Below, one piece after another: positions 1-10,542 of a DNA stretch of 64,000 nt. The notes under the pieces were generated by a model that worked only from the letters and a program-made list of their open reading frames with translations, was not told where the DNA came from and ran no database searches. How positions within the stretch are numbered: position 1 is the stretch's first letter; each line of letters begins with the position of its first letter. The translations under genes and the position numbers were made by a program. The stretch is from Ehretia macrophylla (Eukaryota; Streptophyta; Magnoliopsida; Boraginales; Ehretiaceae), in assembly GCA_037974665.1 (NCBI GenBank), contig CM075783.1, positions 12,729,762 through 12,793,761 of the forward strand, written 5' to 3'.

Positions 1-1052
1 AAGTAATTATCACAAACTCGTTGGGAAAGTCGTATTGAAAGTGTAAAGGCTATTAGATATCAAGCTCCTAAAATTAGAGATGCTTTGTTTGAACTTGCAG
101 AAACAAGTGAAGATCCTAAAATAAGGAGTGAAGCTAACAGTCTAGCAACTTATGAACTAGAGGATTTTGAATTTTTATTAGGTATGACTATTTGGTATGA
201 TATCTTGTTTGCGGTAAACTCTGTTAGTAAGAACTTTTAAAGTGAAAATATGCACATTGATGTTGCTATAGATCTTCTTAAGGGTCTTGTTTCTTTTTTT
301 GAAAATTATAGGGAAAATGGATTTGTATCTGCTATGATTTTAGCAAAAGAAATTGCAAATGAAATGGAAATAGAACCTAAGTTTCGTGAAAAACGTGCGA
401 TTCATAGAAAGAAACAATTTGACGAAGATGTTGGTGATGATAAAACAAAATCTCTTGAAGAATTATTTAGAATTGAGTATTTTCTTTACATGATTGATCA
501 AATTATTTCTTCACTTAAAACTAGATTTGAGCAATTTGAAGTATTTGAACATTTTTTTGGATTCTTGTTCAATTTCACTAGATTAAAGTCAATGGATGAA
601 AATACTATTAAACAATGTTGCTTAAATCTTGAAGATTCAATTTCACTAGATTAAAGTCAATGGATGAAAATACTATTAAACAATGTTGCTTGAATCTTGA
701 AGAACTTCTAAGCTATGATGGACATTATGACATAGATGGATTAGATTTATTTTCAGAATTAAAAGTGTTAAAAGAAATGTCTCAAAACTAAAATTATAGT
801 CCATTGGAAGTACTTAATTATATAAAAAAAGTTGATTCTTTTCCAAATGCTTATGTTTTTTATAGAATATTGTTAACAATTTCAGTTTCAGTTGCATCTG
901 CAGAAAGAAGTTTTTCAAAATTAAAATTAATAAAAACTTATTACAGATCATCTATGTCTCAAAAAAGATTAAATGGATTAGCTATGTTGTTTATTGAAAA
1001 AAATTTGTTAGATAAACTTGATTATGACTATTTAATAAATAATTTTGAATAA
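1..1052 (+). pseudogene. hAT transposase (DUF4371/hAT_C type), C-terminal half, broken
   Basis: This is the C-terminal half of a plant TTF-zinc-finger/DUF4371 hAT transposase. The segment 804-1052 carries the hAT dimerisation motif SVASAERSFSKLKLIK followed by RLNGLAML, the signature of the hAT_C domain. The frame is broken by TAA at 238-240 and by a 68-bp tandem duplication (568-703) that shifts the frame and creates the stop at 652-654. A third break lies near 789 (TAA). Copy B has the first two lesions too. The protein could not act as a transposase. Confidence 0.9.
568..703 (+). repeat. 68-bp tandem duplication inside hAT transposase
   Basis: The unit beginning TTCAATTTCACTAG starts at 568 and again at 636. 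The period of 68 is not a multiple of three, so it shifts the transposase frame. The same duplication is in copy B at about 46180-46315, so it predates the segmental duplication. Confidence 0.93.
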
Positions 1053-1264
1053 CAAAAGGTAAGAAAAATAAATTTTATATAGGTCTATCTTTTTGTTAAT
1101 TTATAATATTATGTTATTTTATAATTTTAATTTTAGTATTTTTTTATTTGTAGTGATTATTTTAGTAGAAAATTTAGAATTTTTTTTATTGAGAAAAAAT
1201 ATAATTATTAAGGTCCTCATTTAGTTAATCGCCCAAAGTTCCCAAATTATTTGAGACGGCCCTG

Positions 1265-1925
1265 ATTGCGGGAGACTTCTTTGAAACTTTCCTTATTTTC
1301 CTTCCTTCTCCAAGTGAGCTGGTTGTTTGTGTCAGTGCTTCCATTGATTTGGTGATAGGGATATCCACCAAAGAAAGATCATTGTGTTCTCCATAATCAG
1401 CGACACTATCAGTGGCTTTTCTCTTTTTCTCTGAGGTTGAGCTTTGAGAGTGAGGGTCAGAAATTTTCCCGAAGTGGGCTGGTTTGGGTACTGGTTCATC
1501 ATTTTTTGGATTTTTTTTGTGAGCTAGGGTTCTTGGATTTTGGTATTGGGTCATGGTGTGGTGATATCGTTTTCAAAGTTTTACTTTTTGGCACACTTTG
1601 GGTTGAATTCTTTGCTGAGTTGAGAAGGCTCAGTCTCTACTTCTTTAGTTTTTTGGGCTTTGTTATTTGACTCATTAGTAGCAGGGCTGCGGCCCAAAGA
1701 TACACTTCCTTGGCTAGCAGCAGAGCGCGGGGAAATTTGAATTTGAGGTGATTGTTTTGATTTTGATTTGACATTGCCCTGACCAAAAGCTGACGAAGAA
1801 GCAGAGTTGGTAGCTGGCGTTGGGCTACCATAATACCATGGCTTAATAATTTTACCTTTAGCGGTATCTGACAACTTTTCTTGGCTTTTTCTTATTTTCG
1901 CACGTCTCTTCCTTGAATTTTTCTA
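1265..1925 (-). pseudogene. LINE-A ORF1 C-terminal remnant (copy A)
   Basis: Read on the minus strand, this gives a low-complexity, Ser/Lys/Pro-rich linker. It contains GKIIKPWYYGSPTP near the upstream end and EKKRKATDSVADYGEHNDLS toward the hAT junction. The same segment in copy B (46844-47655) lies directly upstream of a LINE endonuclease/RT region once the intervening hAT is removed, and on the same strand. I therefore read it as the ORF1 tail of LINE-A. No zinc knuckle is seen, and the 5' end of the LINE is truncated near 1925. The reading is broken into at least two frames. The assignment rests on position and orientation more than on domain homology. Confidence 0.55.
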
Positions 1926-2209
1926 CCTACCCAGCTTTCCCTCTCTTTATTTCTCTTCTACATATACACACACACACAGACACACACACACACACACTCA
2001 CATCTTTACTATATCTGAATCCAAATATCTGCACGCTTCACAACACACGGTATGACCCTCTTCTCACTTCTTGTTGTTGTAGTTGTTGTTCTTCTTCCAG
2101 CTTTTGATCTGTTTTTTTGTTTTATCAAGAAGTGTGTTTTTGGTCTTGGTTTTGTTGTTTGCTATATTCTCTAGAAGAGAATTTTGTCTGTTGTGTGTGT
2201 TGGTAGTAG
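1926..2209 (+). repeat. CA microsatellite and leader-like sequence
   Basis: A (CA)n run with one interruption lies at about 1968-2001. It is followed by T/C-rich sequence and an ACACACG/GTATGACC step that resembles a 5'-UTR splice donor for the plus-strand fragment that follows. Copy B has a shorter (CA)n run at 47687-47702. No coding sequence is seen. Confidence 0.5.
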
Positions 2210-2368
2210 TGTTTGACGGCGTTGGTGGGTGATGTTGGTGATGGAGATTCAAAGAGAGCAGAATCTCTGAATAGATTCCGTCAGAAGAGGAAAGAGCGAT
2301 GCTATGAAAAGAAAATCAGGTACAATGTTCGTCGTCATGAAGTTGCTGTCACGAATCCTTTTTCTTAA
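2210..2368 (+). pseudogene. CCT-domain exon fragment (GATA/ZML-like), copy A
   Basis: The translation contains [20 protein letters not shown] followed by NVR, the core of a plant CCT domain. The preceding acidic stretch [13 protein letters not shown] resembles the region before the CCT domain in ZML/TIFY-GATA factors. The reading ends at TAA 2366-2368, just where the conserved end of the CCT domain should continue, so the domain is truncated. Copy A has an extra CGT codon compared with copy B. No GATA finger or TIFY motif was found next to it. It lies on the same strand as, and 1.5 kb upstream of, the PSS1 fragment, and looks like a captured or relic exon. Confidence 0.65.
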
Positions 2369-3840
2369 AGAAAATGCTTAGCTTCAATGTCAAAATTCCA
2401 TGAAAATGCCTAAAAAACCAAGAACATTCTAAGACTAAAGAAAAGATATGATTTGGCTGTCTGTGGTAACTGAGAGAAACTGCACTTTGATGTTACTAAT
2501 CATGGGCCAACTAAAAATCACATTCTTACTACAACTTAGCAAGATCGTACCACAGCAAGGTTTGGAGCGTCTTTTTCCTACCACTTATTTTCTAATTATT
2601 AGTGCTTCATTATGATTAAGATTTAAGAAGAGCAGGCTCCATATCAGTTAGTATCTTTATGGCCTGTTTCTGATTCATACTTAATTGTGCCTTGCTTGTT
2701 CCCCTTCCCTCCCTTTCAGAAATTAAGTGATCTGAATGATTCCCTGTTTTGCAGGTTTAGTTCCTCTTTCGAATGTTTTTTTTTGTAATTCCACTTGTTG
2801 ATGTATAGATAAAATCACCTCATATTCAAGTCTCGGCATATACAGAATGATTAGAGCAATCTGACAATGGACATAGGATTAAGATAAAATGAATTTATAT
2901 TGGATTGTTTATGGTTGGTACCCAAAAAAACCAGAATTAGTTGCTCATGCATCTATAGTGATACATGATCTGCATATTGCAGAGTCATTATGACTCTCAC
3001 GCTCAAATCGGAAGTGTACTGGCTTAGTTTCAACAACCAGCAAATGGTGAACTGAACTGCTTTAATTATATCGAGCTCTCACCAATGGTAAATGAAGTAA
3101 TGGGATTTGATTTTCTTATGATCCCTTGTAAAAGATTTTGCACTTTTATTTGATTATTTATTTTTATAAGTAGCTTCGTGTCGGGTGTTGGTGGTAGTTT
3201 GCCTTTTTGATTGAGGCAGGCTTGAATATGCGCATATTCTTTCTGATGGTAGCAACGACTTTAATTGCTTCAATTATAACTTTTGTGTTTCTTTTCAGGA
3301 GAGGCCCATGTGTGATTCTTCTCAACTATTTACCAATATATATGTTAAAGCTTTAGGAGCTAAGGTATGCAGTGTTTGTTAATAACTTATCAAATCTGGG
3401 CAGCAATACGGAACACTGATCCTTGTTTGTTTAACGTTTTAGCTTACTTTATTTAGTATGAACATTCGGTTATTGATTGGTTCCTAATATCTCACATCAT
3501 ATAATGTCCCCTGCTTGGATAATCTTTGCTCCCTGTAGTTTCCTTATTTTGAATTTGATACCTCAATGAATATGGAAAGATGATTGCTTGCCCATTTTGG
3601 ACAATATAGACTTGTCTATTGTGCCTTGGTCTCCTGTGGTTAAATTAGGCGGGGAAGGACTATGCATTTAATATATAATTGGTTTGAGAGGCATGGGATA
3701 ACCGTGACAACTCTCAATAGATGTCTCTGATTCAAGTACATTGGTGTCAAATGCTTGGCACTGGATATGTTTTGTAATATTGATGAAGATGGGAGTGAAA
3801 TGCAGTTCGTTAAATATAAATGAAAGCTATTCTATGATAG
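2369..3840. other. Intron-like, no supported gene
   Basis: This is T-rich non-coding sequence between the CCT exon and the first recognised PSS1 exon. One exon-like block at about 3300-3364 (a pyrimidine tract and CAG before it, GTATGC after it) encodes a short open stretch I cannot assign. Copy B matches at 48055-49538. Confidence 0.4.
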
Positions 3841-6238
3841 GTACTTTGATGGAAAAACATGAGTGGGTTGGTATCTGCCGGCAGCTAAATATTATAGGCA
3901 AAGTATGCATATCATAGCTTAAATTTTACATCTTCTTGTTGTGATGATCTATCTTCACTGTAAGATACAGTTCTACTACGGCAAACATAGCTATGACTTG
4001 ATTAGGATGCTTTGCGTAGTAGCAACTGGTCTTGGGAACAAGTAGCCTTCATTTCCTCCTCTACACATAGTTTGTGTCTGAAACTCGAGGATTTTATTAA
4101 GTAAAGCAGAATTGACATATAGTCAGAGGCAATGATTTAGCGGTGGCTTCTTGTATGGGAGAATCCAAATTATCTTTAACACGTGAGTGGTGTATGTACA
4201 GTGTTTGTGTTCCTTTTTCTTTGTCACAGTCATACCTTTTTTTAGGATTTCTGGAAGATGCTTCTCTGATTGCTTGAAACCATGTCAGTCTTGCCTAAAC
4301 TGTATCTTGTGCTATCACGTTTATGTTTCTTTAGTGAATATACAGAATCATGGTTGGAACGATTAATTGATATGGAGCTCTGTATTGATGTATTAGAAAG
4401 GTGCCTGTTAGTATTTTGAGAAGTAGAAGAAAAACAATTATCAGTTGACATGATTACATTGAGATACTCTTTGCAAAGCTGGAGAAAGTTACAAATTTAA
4501 CCATTTGTTTTCTCTGGTCTTTATGTTCTTGTGGGTATTTGCATGTCCTTTCTCTTATAATTAAATTTACTAGTTGTTGACCGTTTTTCTGGTTACTGCG
4601 GCTGCATGTGGTGATTTATATGACAGACCCCATATTTTCCTTTCATAGGTCAAACGAATGTTGGGTCAATTTACACCAGCACAATGGGATAAAGATGAAT
4701 GGCATCCTCTTCTTGGTCCTTGGTGTTTTATTCAAGTTTTAAGTCTCTGCATTGTGTTTTTGACTGTGGAACTGAATACATTCTTTTTGAAGTTCTGTCT
4801 TTTTGGGTCCCTCCACGAAACCCTGAGATAATTTGTAGGTTGGTCTTATGGTGGCTGATCGCCATACCAACAATTCGTGAATACAATTCTTACCTACAGG
4901 GTAGGTATTCCTTCATCTGCTTTCTGCATTTCAACAGCAAAATCACCCAATCATCTCATTATGTTTGTTTTATTTCTCTTTTTCATTGATTACTCAAAGA
5001 CTTTTTGCAGGAAGCCAGTGAAAAAGGTCGGAGCATTTTGTTGGCTCTCCTTTGCTCTCTGCAATGTTGAACTCCTCATTTGCATAAGTTCGGGCATGGT
5101 ATGCTCTCCATCTTATCATGCATTGACATAGATTAATCTGATATGTTGAGTTTTTATACCAATTTGCATAACTATATCTTTGTTTGCCTTTTGAACTTCT
5201 CAGGATTTATCTGATATGTTATTGGTACACTGGAATAAAATTGAGAATGAAATTACATTCTTTACTCTTTTCAATTCCTATGCTTCATATGAATGAATGA
5301 ACTTGGAAATCTCATTTTCACGTACATGAGAATAGTCATTGCAGAGCAAAACTTGGAAATAGTCCATTCTTATGTATTTGGGAATAAACTTGACTAATAG
5401 ACCCCTATATAACATACATTTTATATATAGTTTGTTTTACAATAATAATAATAATTAAAACATATAATAATAATAATAAGGGGAAAAATTAATTTAGTCC
5501 TTGAGATTTAGTATAAAGATCAAATAGGTCTTGTAAAGTTATAGTTTTCCAAAACACAAGGACTTGTTTGATTTTTAGGCTAAACCTCAAAGTTTAAATT
5601 GGGTTTTTCTCATAATAATAATTATTTTAAAAAAAAATATACTAATAATTAATAAAAAAAAATAAAAAAATAAAAAAATAAAAAAATAAAAAAATAAAAA
5701 AATAAAAAAATAAAAAATAATAATAAAAAATTAAAAAAATAATAAATAAATAAAAATGCATTAATAATAAAAATAATAATATTAATTAAAATAATAATAA
5801 TAATAATAATGAAAAAAAAAAAAAAAAGTAAAATAAAAAAAAAAAAAATAATGAAAAATAAAAAAAAAAAAATAATAACAATAAAAGAAAAAATAATAAT
5901 ATTGATTAAAATAATAATAATAATAAATAAATAAATAAAATGAATAATAATACTAATATAATAATGATGATGATGATGATAATGATGATGCACATTCCTA
6001 TTATTACTCTTCATTCTTAGAGTATACTAAGTATGTTATTGTCATTCCAAGTTCATTTTATTTTCAGTTTCATTTTATTCTTTAACCCATTTCATTCTTG
6101 TTCAAATCTATTATTGTGTACCAATTGGTACTTAAATGGTTAGTTATTTTTTGGTCAATTGCCGCAATTGGCCTTGTGATATTCTTGAGCGCGTGGTTGT
6201 GGCAGTTGCGTCGAACGATGAGGAGAATGAGACAATGA
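3841..6238 (+). pseudogene. PSS1: Phosphatidylserine synthase (base-exchange type) C-terminal fragment, copy A
   Basis: Four exons match plant PSS1, the ER membrane enzyme that makes phosphatidylserine by head-group exchange. Exon a (3841-3902) has YFDGKT then WVGI. Exon b (4649-4900) has [20 protein letters not shown] and later [20 protein letters not shown], a membrane segment. Exon c (5011-5098) has [13 protein letters not shown] and VELLICI. Exon d (about 6137-6238) ends GLVIFLSAWLWQLRRTM up to TGA. Introns show GT...AG ends except around exon c's acceptor. The N-terminal half of the family, including the earlier membrane helices, is absent. Lesions here are a 2-nt deletion in exon a giving TGA, an extra T in exon b near 4800, and a 1-nt deletion late in exon c. 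The exon c lesion is shared with copy B. A 0.5 kb microsatellite fills the last intron. Confidence 0.85.
5421..5990. repeat. TAA/TAAA/poly-A microsatellite with (GATGAT)n end
   Basis: Long impure (TAA)n, (TAAA)n and A-runs end in a GATGAT run near 5964-5990. It lies in the last intron of the PSS1 fragment. The copy B version (51163-51690) is shorter by several runs, so the array has changed length since duplication. Minus-strand open frames of Ile/Phe-only composition here are low-complexity artefacts. Confidence 0.95.
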
Positions 6239-6557
6239 GTTAACCTTTCTGATTCTTAAGTCATTCTTTGATTTGTTTGTTTTTCTGGGTGACCTGCCAT
6301 GTTGTAAATACCTTTTACCTTCTCAAGTGTAAATGCTTTCCTGTTTGGTTATATCACAGTAAAATCAATGTAGAGGTTACAATTCTTTCAATTAGGCAGT
6401 GGTAAAGGTTATATGAGGTTTGGCTTTGATGCAACTTGTTGCATCTCAAACGATTTTTTTTAGCTTGTACTTAGAGATGTTTGTCCACATGGCATAGGTT
6501 GATGTACTTTAAATACACAGTGAAACTTCTTTTTTGTGTTCATGGTTGTTTTCTTGC

Positions 6558-6700
6558 GACTAGTGTATAAAAAGGTGTAAGGCGCACTAAGATATTAGGG
6601 GGTCCTAGTGCCTAGGCGCAAAGCGAAGGCGTGCGCCTTAGTGAAGTGCGGCGCATTTCTAATATCATGAAAAATAAGCTATGAAATCAAAGAATTATGT
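6558..6700. mobile_element. Left end of GC-rich-ended DNA element, truncated
   Basis: This begins TATAAAAAGGTGTAAGGCGC and contains several CCTAGGCGC-type motifs. The whole element is at 52264-53020 in copy B. Here it is cut at 6700 by a deletion whose two ends in copy B share ATGT. Confidence 0.7.
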
Positions 6701-7240
6701 TAAATATATAATAAAAATTATAGCTCTGAATTAAATGAAGACACAAAACTTAAAAATTTACAAGATGACATTTTTTAAAGTCAGTGTTTGATGATAAATA
6801 AGATAATTTACCATATGTGGCATAGGTATTAGAGTTGTTTCCGAGAAAATCAATACCCTCGGCCTTACAATCCTTTGTGGCTCTCGTGCCAAGTTTGGTT
6901 GTACAGCTTTGGTGCAAAACCAACGGCCAATCATAGACTTCTTGCAATGAAACAGAGAAGTTTTCGCATCAGTTACCGCATAAATTGAAATCAAAATTTT
7001 AAGTTAAATACAATTGATGTAGATCATAATGATTAAATTTTAAAGTAAAGCTCAATTTGGAGAAAACTTACAATAGCTGTTATTGAAGTGAGATCACTTT
7101 GTGGTTGAACCACTCTTTGTCTTTCCATAAACTCCTGACGAGCTTCAAGGGTTTTATGTAACTGCATTTTGGTGATGACGCTGCTAATAGTAACTGGACT
7201 GCACCTGTGTCGTAGGAAGGCAGCCATGAGTGGAATCAAG
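6701..7240 (-). pseudogene. Unassigned exon-like fragments (outer part of a palindrome arm)
   Basis: This matches 54881-55421, the outer part of the right arm of the copy B palindrome. On the minus strand two exon-like blocks are visible. One contains KMQLHKTLEARQEFMERQR and ends at a GTAAGT donor. The other contains VYDWPLVLHQSCTTKLGTRA and is preceded by a TTGCAAG acceptor-like site. I do not recognise the protein. The inner part of the arm and all of the other arm are deleted here. Confidence 0.45.
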
Positions 7241-7348
7241 AGATTTCACTGTGTATTTGCGGACATTGCTTTTGAAGGCCAAGGGTTTTAAATATAAAGA
7301 TGCAGATATATTCTTTTTCGTTTTTTTTTCCCTTACTAAGTTGTATCT

Positions 7349-8494
7349 TTTTTTTTTTTCTTTTTTGTCGATGCGTTATATAACCATGTAACCGTAATGT
7401 ATATCAGCCTATGTCACGTGGACAAGAATCTCTAAGTACAAGCATCGTGAGCTCTAGGGGCAAGGTACTAAACCAACTATGGGGAGCCTTAATTGCTCGA
7501 GCAACTCAATCTGCCACTCGGTTGACTGACCTAGAAATGTATCGGGAAGGAATAGCAAGAAGTAGTGGAGATGGAGAATAAGGAATTGCAGATAATGGAG
7601 GTATTCCTCCAATCGCAATTGGGGAAATCCCTGAGAGCATCGATAACTTCTTTTCCATCTGATTCAATTATTAAAGGATTATGGATGCATGTCATTGAAC
7701 AGGTTAGCTAGCAGGCCCTAACTTCAGCTTGTGAGGCTGAGGTGCAGTGAATGGATTGGGTACGACCATCAATGACTGTTCCTGTAGAATCTAGACAGAA
7801 CGTGACAGTGCTCATCGATTGGCTTTTTGCAATAAAAGATGCATCATAGTTGAGGGACATGCCAGAGTTCAGACTGATTCTCGACCGATGAGTGAATTGG
7901 TTCTGAAGAGGAAAGAGTGGTTGAGGTTCTTGTTTGGATGTTCAATAAGTGATGGGAGACTTGATAGAGACTGGTCGATGTCTGGTGTGCTGCCCTCAAA
8001 CTACGCCATATGGTCCAACATATGAGGGATATAAGATTAATTGTTTCTCTCCTTCAGTAGCCCCCTTGGACATAGAAGTCTGTAACCTTTATGAACCAGG
8101 TGTCTAAACGTGTAATATGCCATTGGTCCATACGAAGGTACAGTGAGGATACGAATTAGAATTTCTGTGTCCAGGGACAGCAGAGGATAAGGTGTTCCAC
8201 TATTTCGTCAGCTTGGTCGCAGATGCGACAGAGAGGAGATGTGGCACAGTGCTGGCAATGAAGGTTTTCCATTGTGGCAAGAGCTCCGCGGAACGCTCTC
8301 CATATAAAATGGTTGACTCGGGGTGAAGTTTGAGCAGTCCAAATGTTTTGCTAAGGTTGCTTGGGTGGCTGATAAGAGGTGGAAGCGAAATCTTTCTTTG
8401 CTTGGGCTTTATTTTGTAAATAAGCGATGGCATACCCAGATTTGGATGTGTATCTGCCGTTCGCTGAGTGGGGCCAAATTAGTATATCCGGGTC
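7349..8494 (-). mobile_element. LINE-B 3' fragment (RNase H and zf-RVT), copy A
   Basis: This is the minus-strand 3' end of an L1-type LINE, beginning at a poly(A) tail seen as a T-run at 7349-7370. The RNase H-like segment lies at about 7490-7850 and the reverse-transcriptase zinc-binding (zf-RVT) segment at about 8200-8430. Both are frameshifted. It matches 55500-56644 and is cut at 8494, whereas copy B continues into RT and endonuclease. Confidence 0.8.
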
Positions 8495-10195
8495 TTAACA
8501 TGGAGAGTAGGCCACCCAACTTAACATGCATTAAACACACAACCAAACCCTAATCTAACCATCAACAACTCACAATTCAATCACTCAAACACCACCCAAA
8601 CATCCAAAGGCATAGTTCAACATTTTAAAGAAAGACAACCCAATCTTTTAAAAGTCATAAGTTACATTCTACTAATCCGATAACCTCCAAACCAGTTTCT
8701 ATCACTCACCTACTCAATCAACTATATTAGCCCCCTCGGAAACCAACCATAATCCATCCAAATCAAGCACAACAACCCTAAAACCTCATTGCACCTAGGC
8801 TAAAATTTCTGGACCTTTACACCAATATCACAATCAAAATTTTGGCATTCCAACATTACTACCACGTATTTAACAAACTTTTACAAGCTAATAGCAATCG
8901 ATTCCAACCACCACAACTCCAATTATTCAACAAATAGCCAACAACTCAATTTTAATACCCGAAAAATAAAAATTCATGCTACAATTGTTCAAATCTTATA
9001 TAAATATATATAAACGATCATTAGCATGCACTGAGTAATAATATAACATCAATTCAACATTCTAACTGTTCAAAATTCAATTATATGCAAAAACATAAAA
9101 AATGATATTTTGAGATCTAGAATTTTTCTCTCACATTTGATGTGTTTTGATGCAAGAAAGATGTACAATGGATGCCCAACAAGTGAATTCAAGCTTTGAA
9201 TGACTCCATTCGGCTTTGAAATGTAAAATCTATGTGAAAAATGCTTTGAAAAACCTTGAAAATTCCTTCTTTCTTCTCCCTCATGGATTGTCGATAATGT
9301 GTGTGTTTTGTGAGTGTGTTTGCTTTGGTTTTAATGTGTGTTGATGATATAAGCTCAAGGTCAACAAAATTTGCAAAGTCAAAATTAGTATTTTTAGTCT
9401 TTTAACTAGTATTTTTAGTCTTTTAATTGTTTTTAGACTATTTTTGATCACCCAAATGCAATTAACACTTGGGCTATTTTTAAGTAGTATATTTTTAGCT
9501 GACAACAAGTTTCACATGCATAGACTTACACCCGACTTGGTTAAAAATTCGATTTTTGCAAAAGAAGATGAAAAGTCATATTATTTATTTTCAAATGTCT
9601 TTTGAATGCACAATTAATCTAAAATCATTTAATACCACATATAAATACATCTATATTAATATATACTAGATCAACGAAATTCAATGCAATAATCGGGTTT
9701 AGAAGAAATTACTATTTGGCTTAAAAATGCTATTTTTCGCCCGGAAAGTCCATTTAAATTTCTATTTCGTTTCAGAATCAATTTTTATCAAACATGGGTC
9801 TATTAATATCAGAGGACTAGGTTTTAAGATGTTTAAAATACTCGTGTAAAAATTTAAGCGGACGTGCGTTCAAAATACTATTCACAAAAACCGACGATAA
9901 AATTTTCAATGGCCTTTTTGATAAAAATTTCATTAATGCACACTTAGCATGTAATAGGAATATAAATCACAGAATTAGCGTATTCTAACTCATATAACAT
10001 ATAAACAGGTCAAATTACGCAAATTGAGACAAAGACACGCAATTCGAGGTAAAGATAAAAACTGGAGTTTCACAAGAATGCCTATCTTGTATAATACTCT
10101 TTCCTTAGACCCACATTTTCTATTCTACCCCCATTTCTATATTCATTTAAGGACCATGATTGGAAATTGATTGATCGTCTTTCTCTAGGAGAGAT
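8495..10195. other. Unassigned AT-rich sequence, no gene
   Basis: No protein homology could be read on either strand. The composition, with alternating C/A-rich and T-rich blocks and phrases such as CGCCCGGAAAGTCC, is reminiscent of a degenerate long LTR, but I could not find a partner LTR or clear ends. The left border is the end of the duplicated segment. The right border is the GAGAT target duplication of copia E3. Confidence 0.35.
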
Positions 10196-10542
10196 TGTAA
10201 ATATAATTATTGCAATAAACGTACAACAATTGGAACTATTAGAAGCATGTAATCATCAAAGTAAAAACTATAAGGGCATAAGTTACTTGCTTGATGCGTT
10301 TCATGTGGAAGGCGAATCCATCATCGTAGTCAATTGATTTATCTAGCTTAACCCTAAACTTTATAGTGTAAATTTGTGATGAAATTCTACAACTCTCTTA
10401 TGGGAAGGGAAATGACCAATTAACATGTATTTATAGGAACATGTTGTTACTTCCATCAAGTAACCTAATGGGCTTGGACTTTAGTAGGTTATTATTTTAA
10501 TTAAGTGGGTCATCAATAATTTAATGGGTCATACCACTTACA
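10196..10542 (-). mobile_element. Copia E3 3' LTR (347 bp)
   Basis: On the minus strand it runs TGTAAGTGG...TTTACA, with the same 347-bp length as the + strand LTR at 16122-16468. Roughly one position in nine differs between the two by eye. A TATA-like CCTATAAATA lies inside. It is preceded (minus strand) by a purine-rich tract AAGTGGGAGAA, the polypurine tract. It is followed by ATCTC, which pairs with ATCTT at the other LTR as a 5-bp target duplication with one mismatch. Confidence 0.9.

Larger units (their letters stand above)
1..1264 (+). mobile_element. hAT DNA transposon, 3' part (copy A)
   Basis: This is the 3' part of the same hAT element found whole at 43544-46835. It ends at the inverted-repeat end GGCCCTG (1258-1264), followed by ATTGCGGG, which matches the 8-bp target duplication of copy B (ATTGTGGA / ATTGTGGG). 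The 5' part is off the window. Both copies sit at the same place in the same LINE, so this copy arose by duplication of the region and not by a separate insertion. Confidence 0.9.
1..8494. repeat. Segmental duplication, copy A (matches 45612-56644)
   Basis: The whole stretch runs collinear with 45612-56644, with a few percent mismatch by eye. The matching order is hAT 3' part, LINE-A ORF1 remnant, CCT exon, PSS1 fragment, TAA microsatellite, LINE-B 3' end. Two structural differences stand out: copy A lacks 2480 bases present in copy B (52401-54880), and it lacks a 142-bp tandem duplication of copy B. Homology stops at 8494, inside LINE-B, where unrelated sequence begins. The left end of copy A is outside the window. 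Confidence 0.93.

Noticed and set aside
5649..6014. Minus-strand 121-codon frame rich in Ile and Phe (and its copy B partner 51442-51714)
   Set aside because: It is a translation of the TAA/TAAA microsatellite; it looks like a membrane protein only because of composition.
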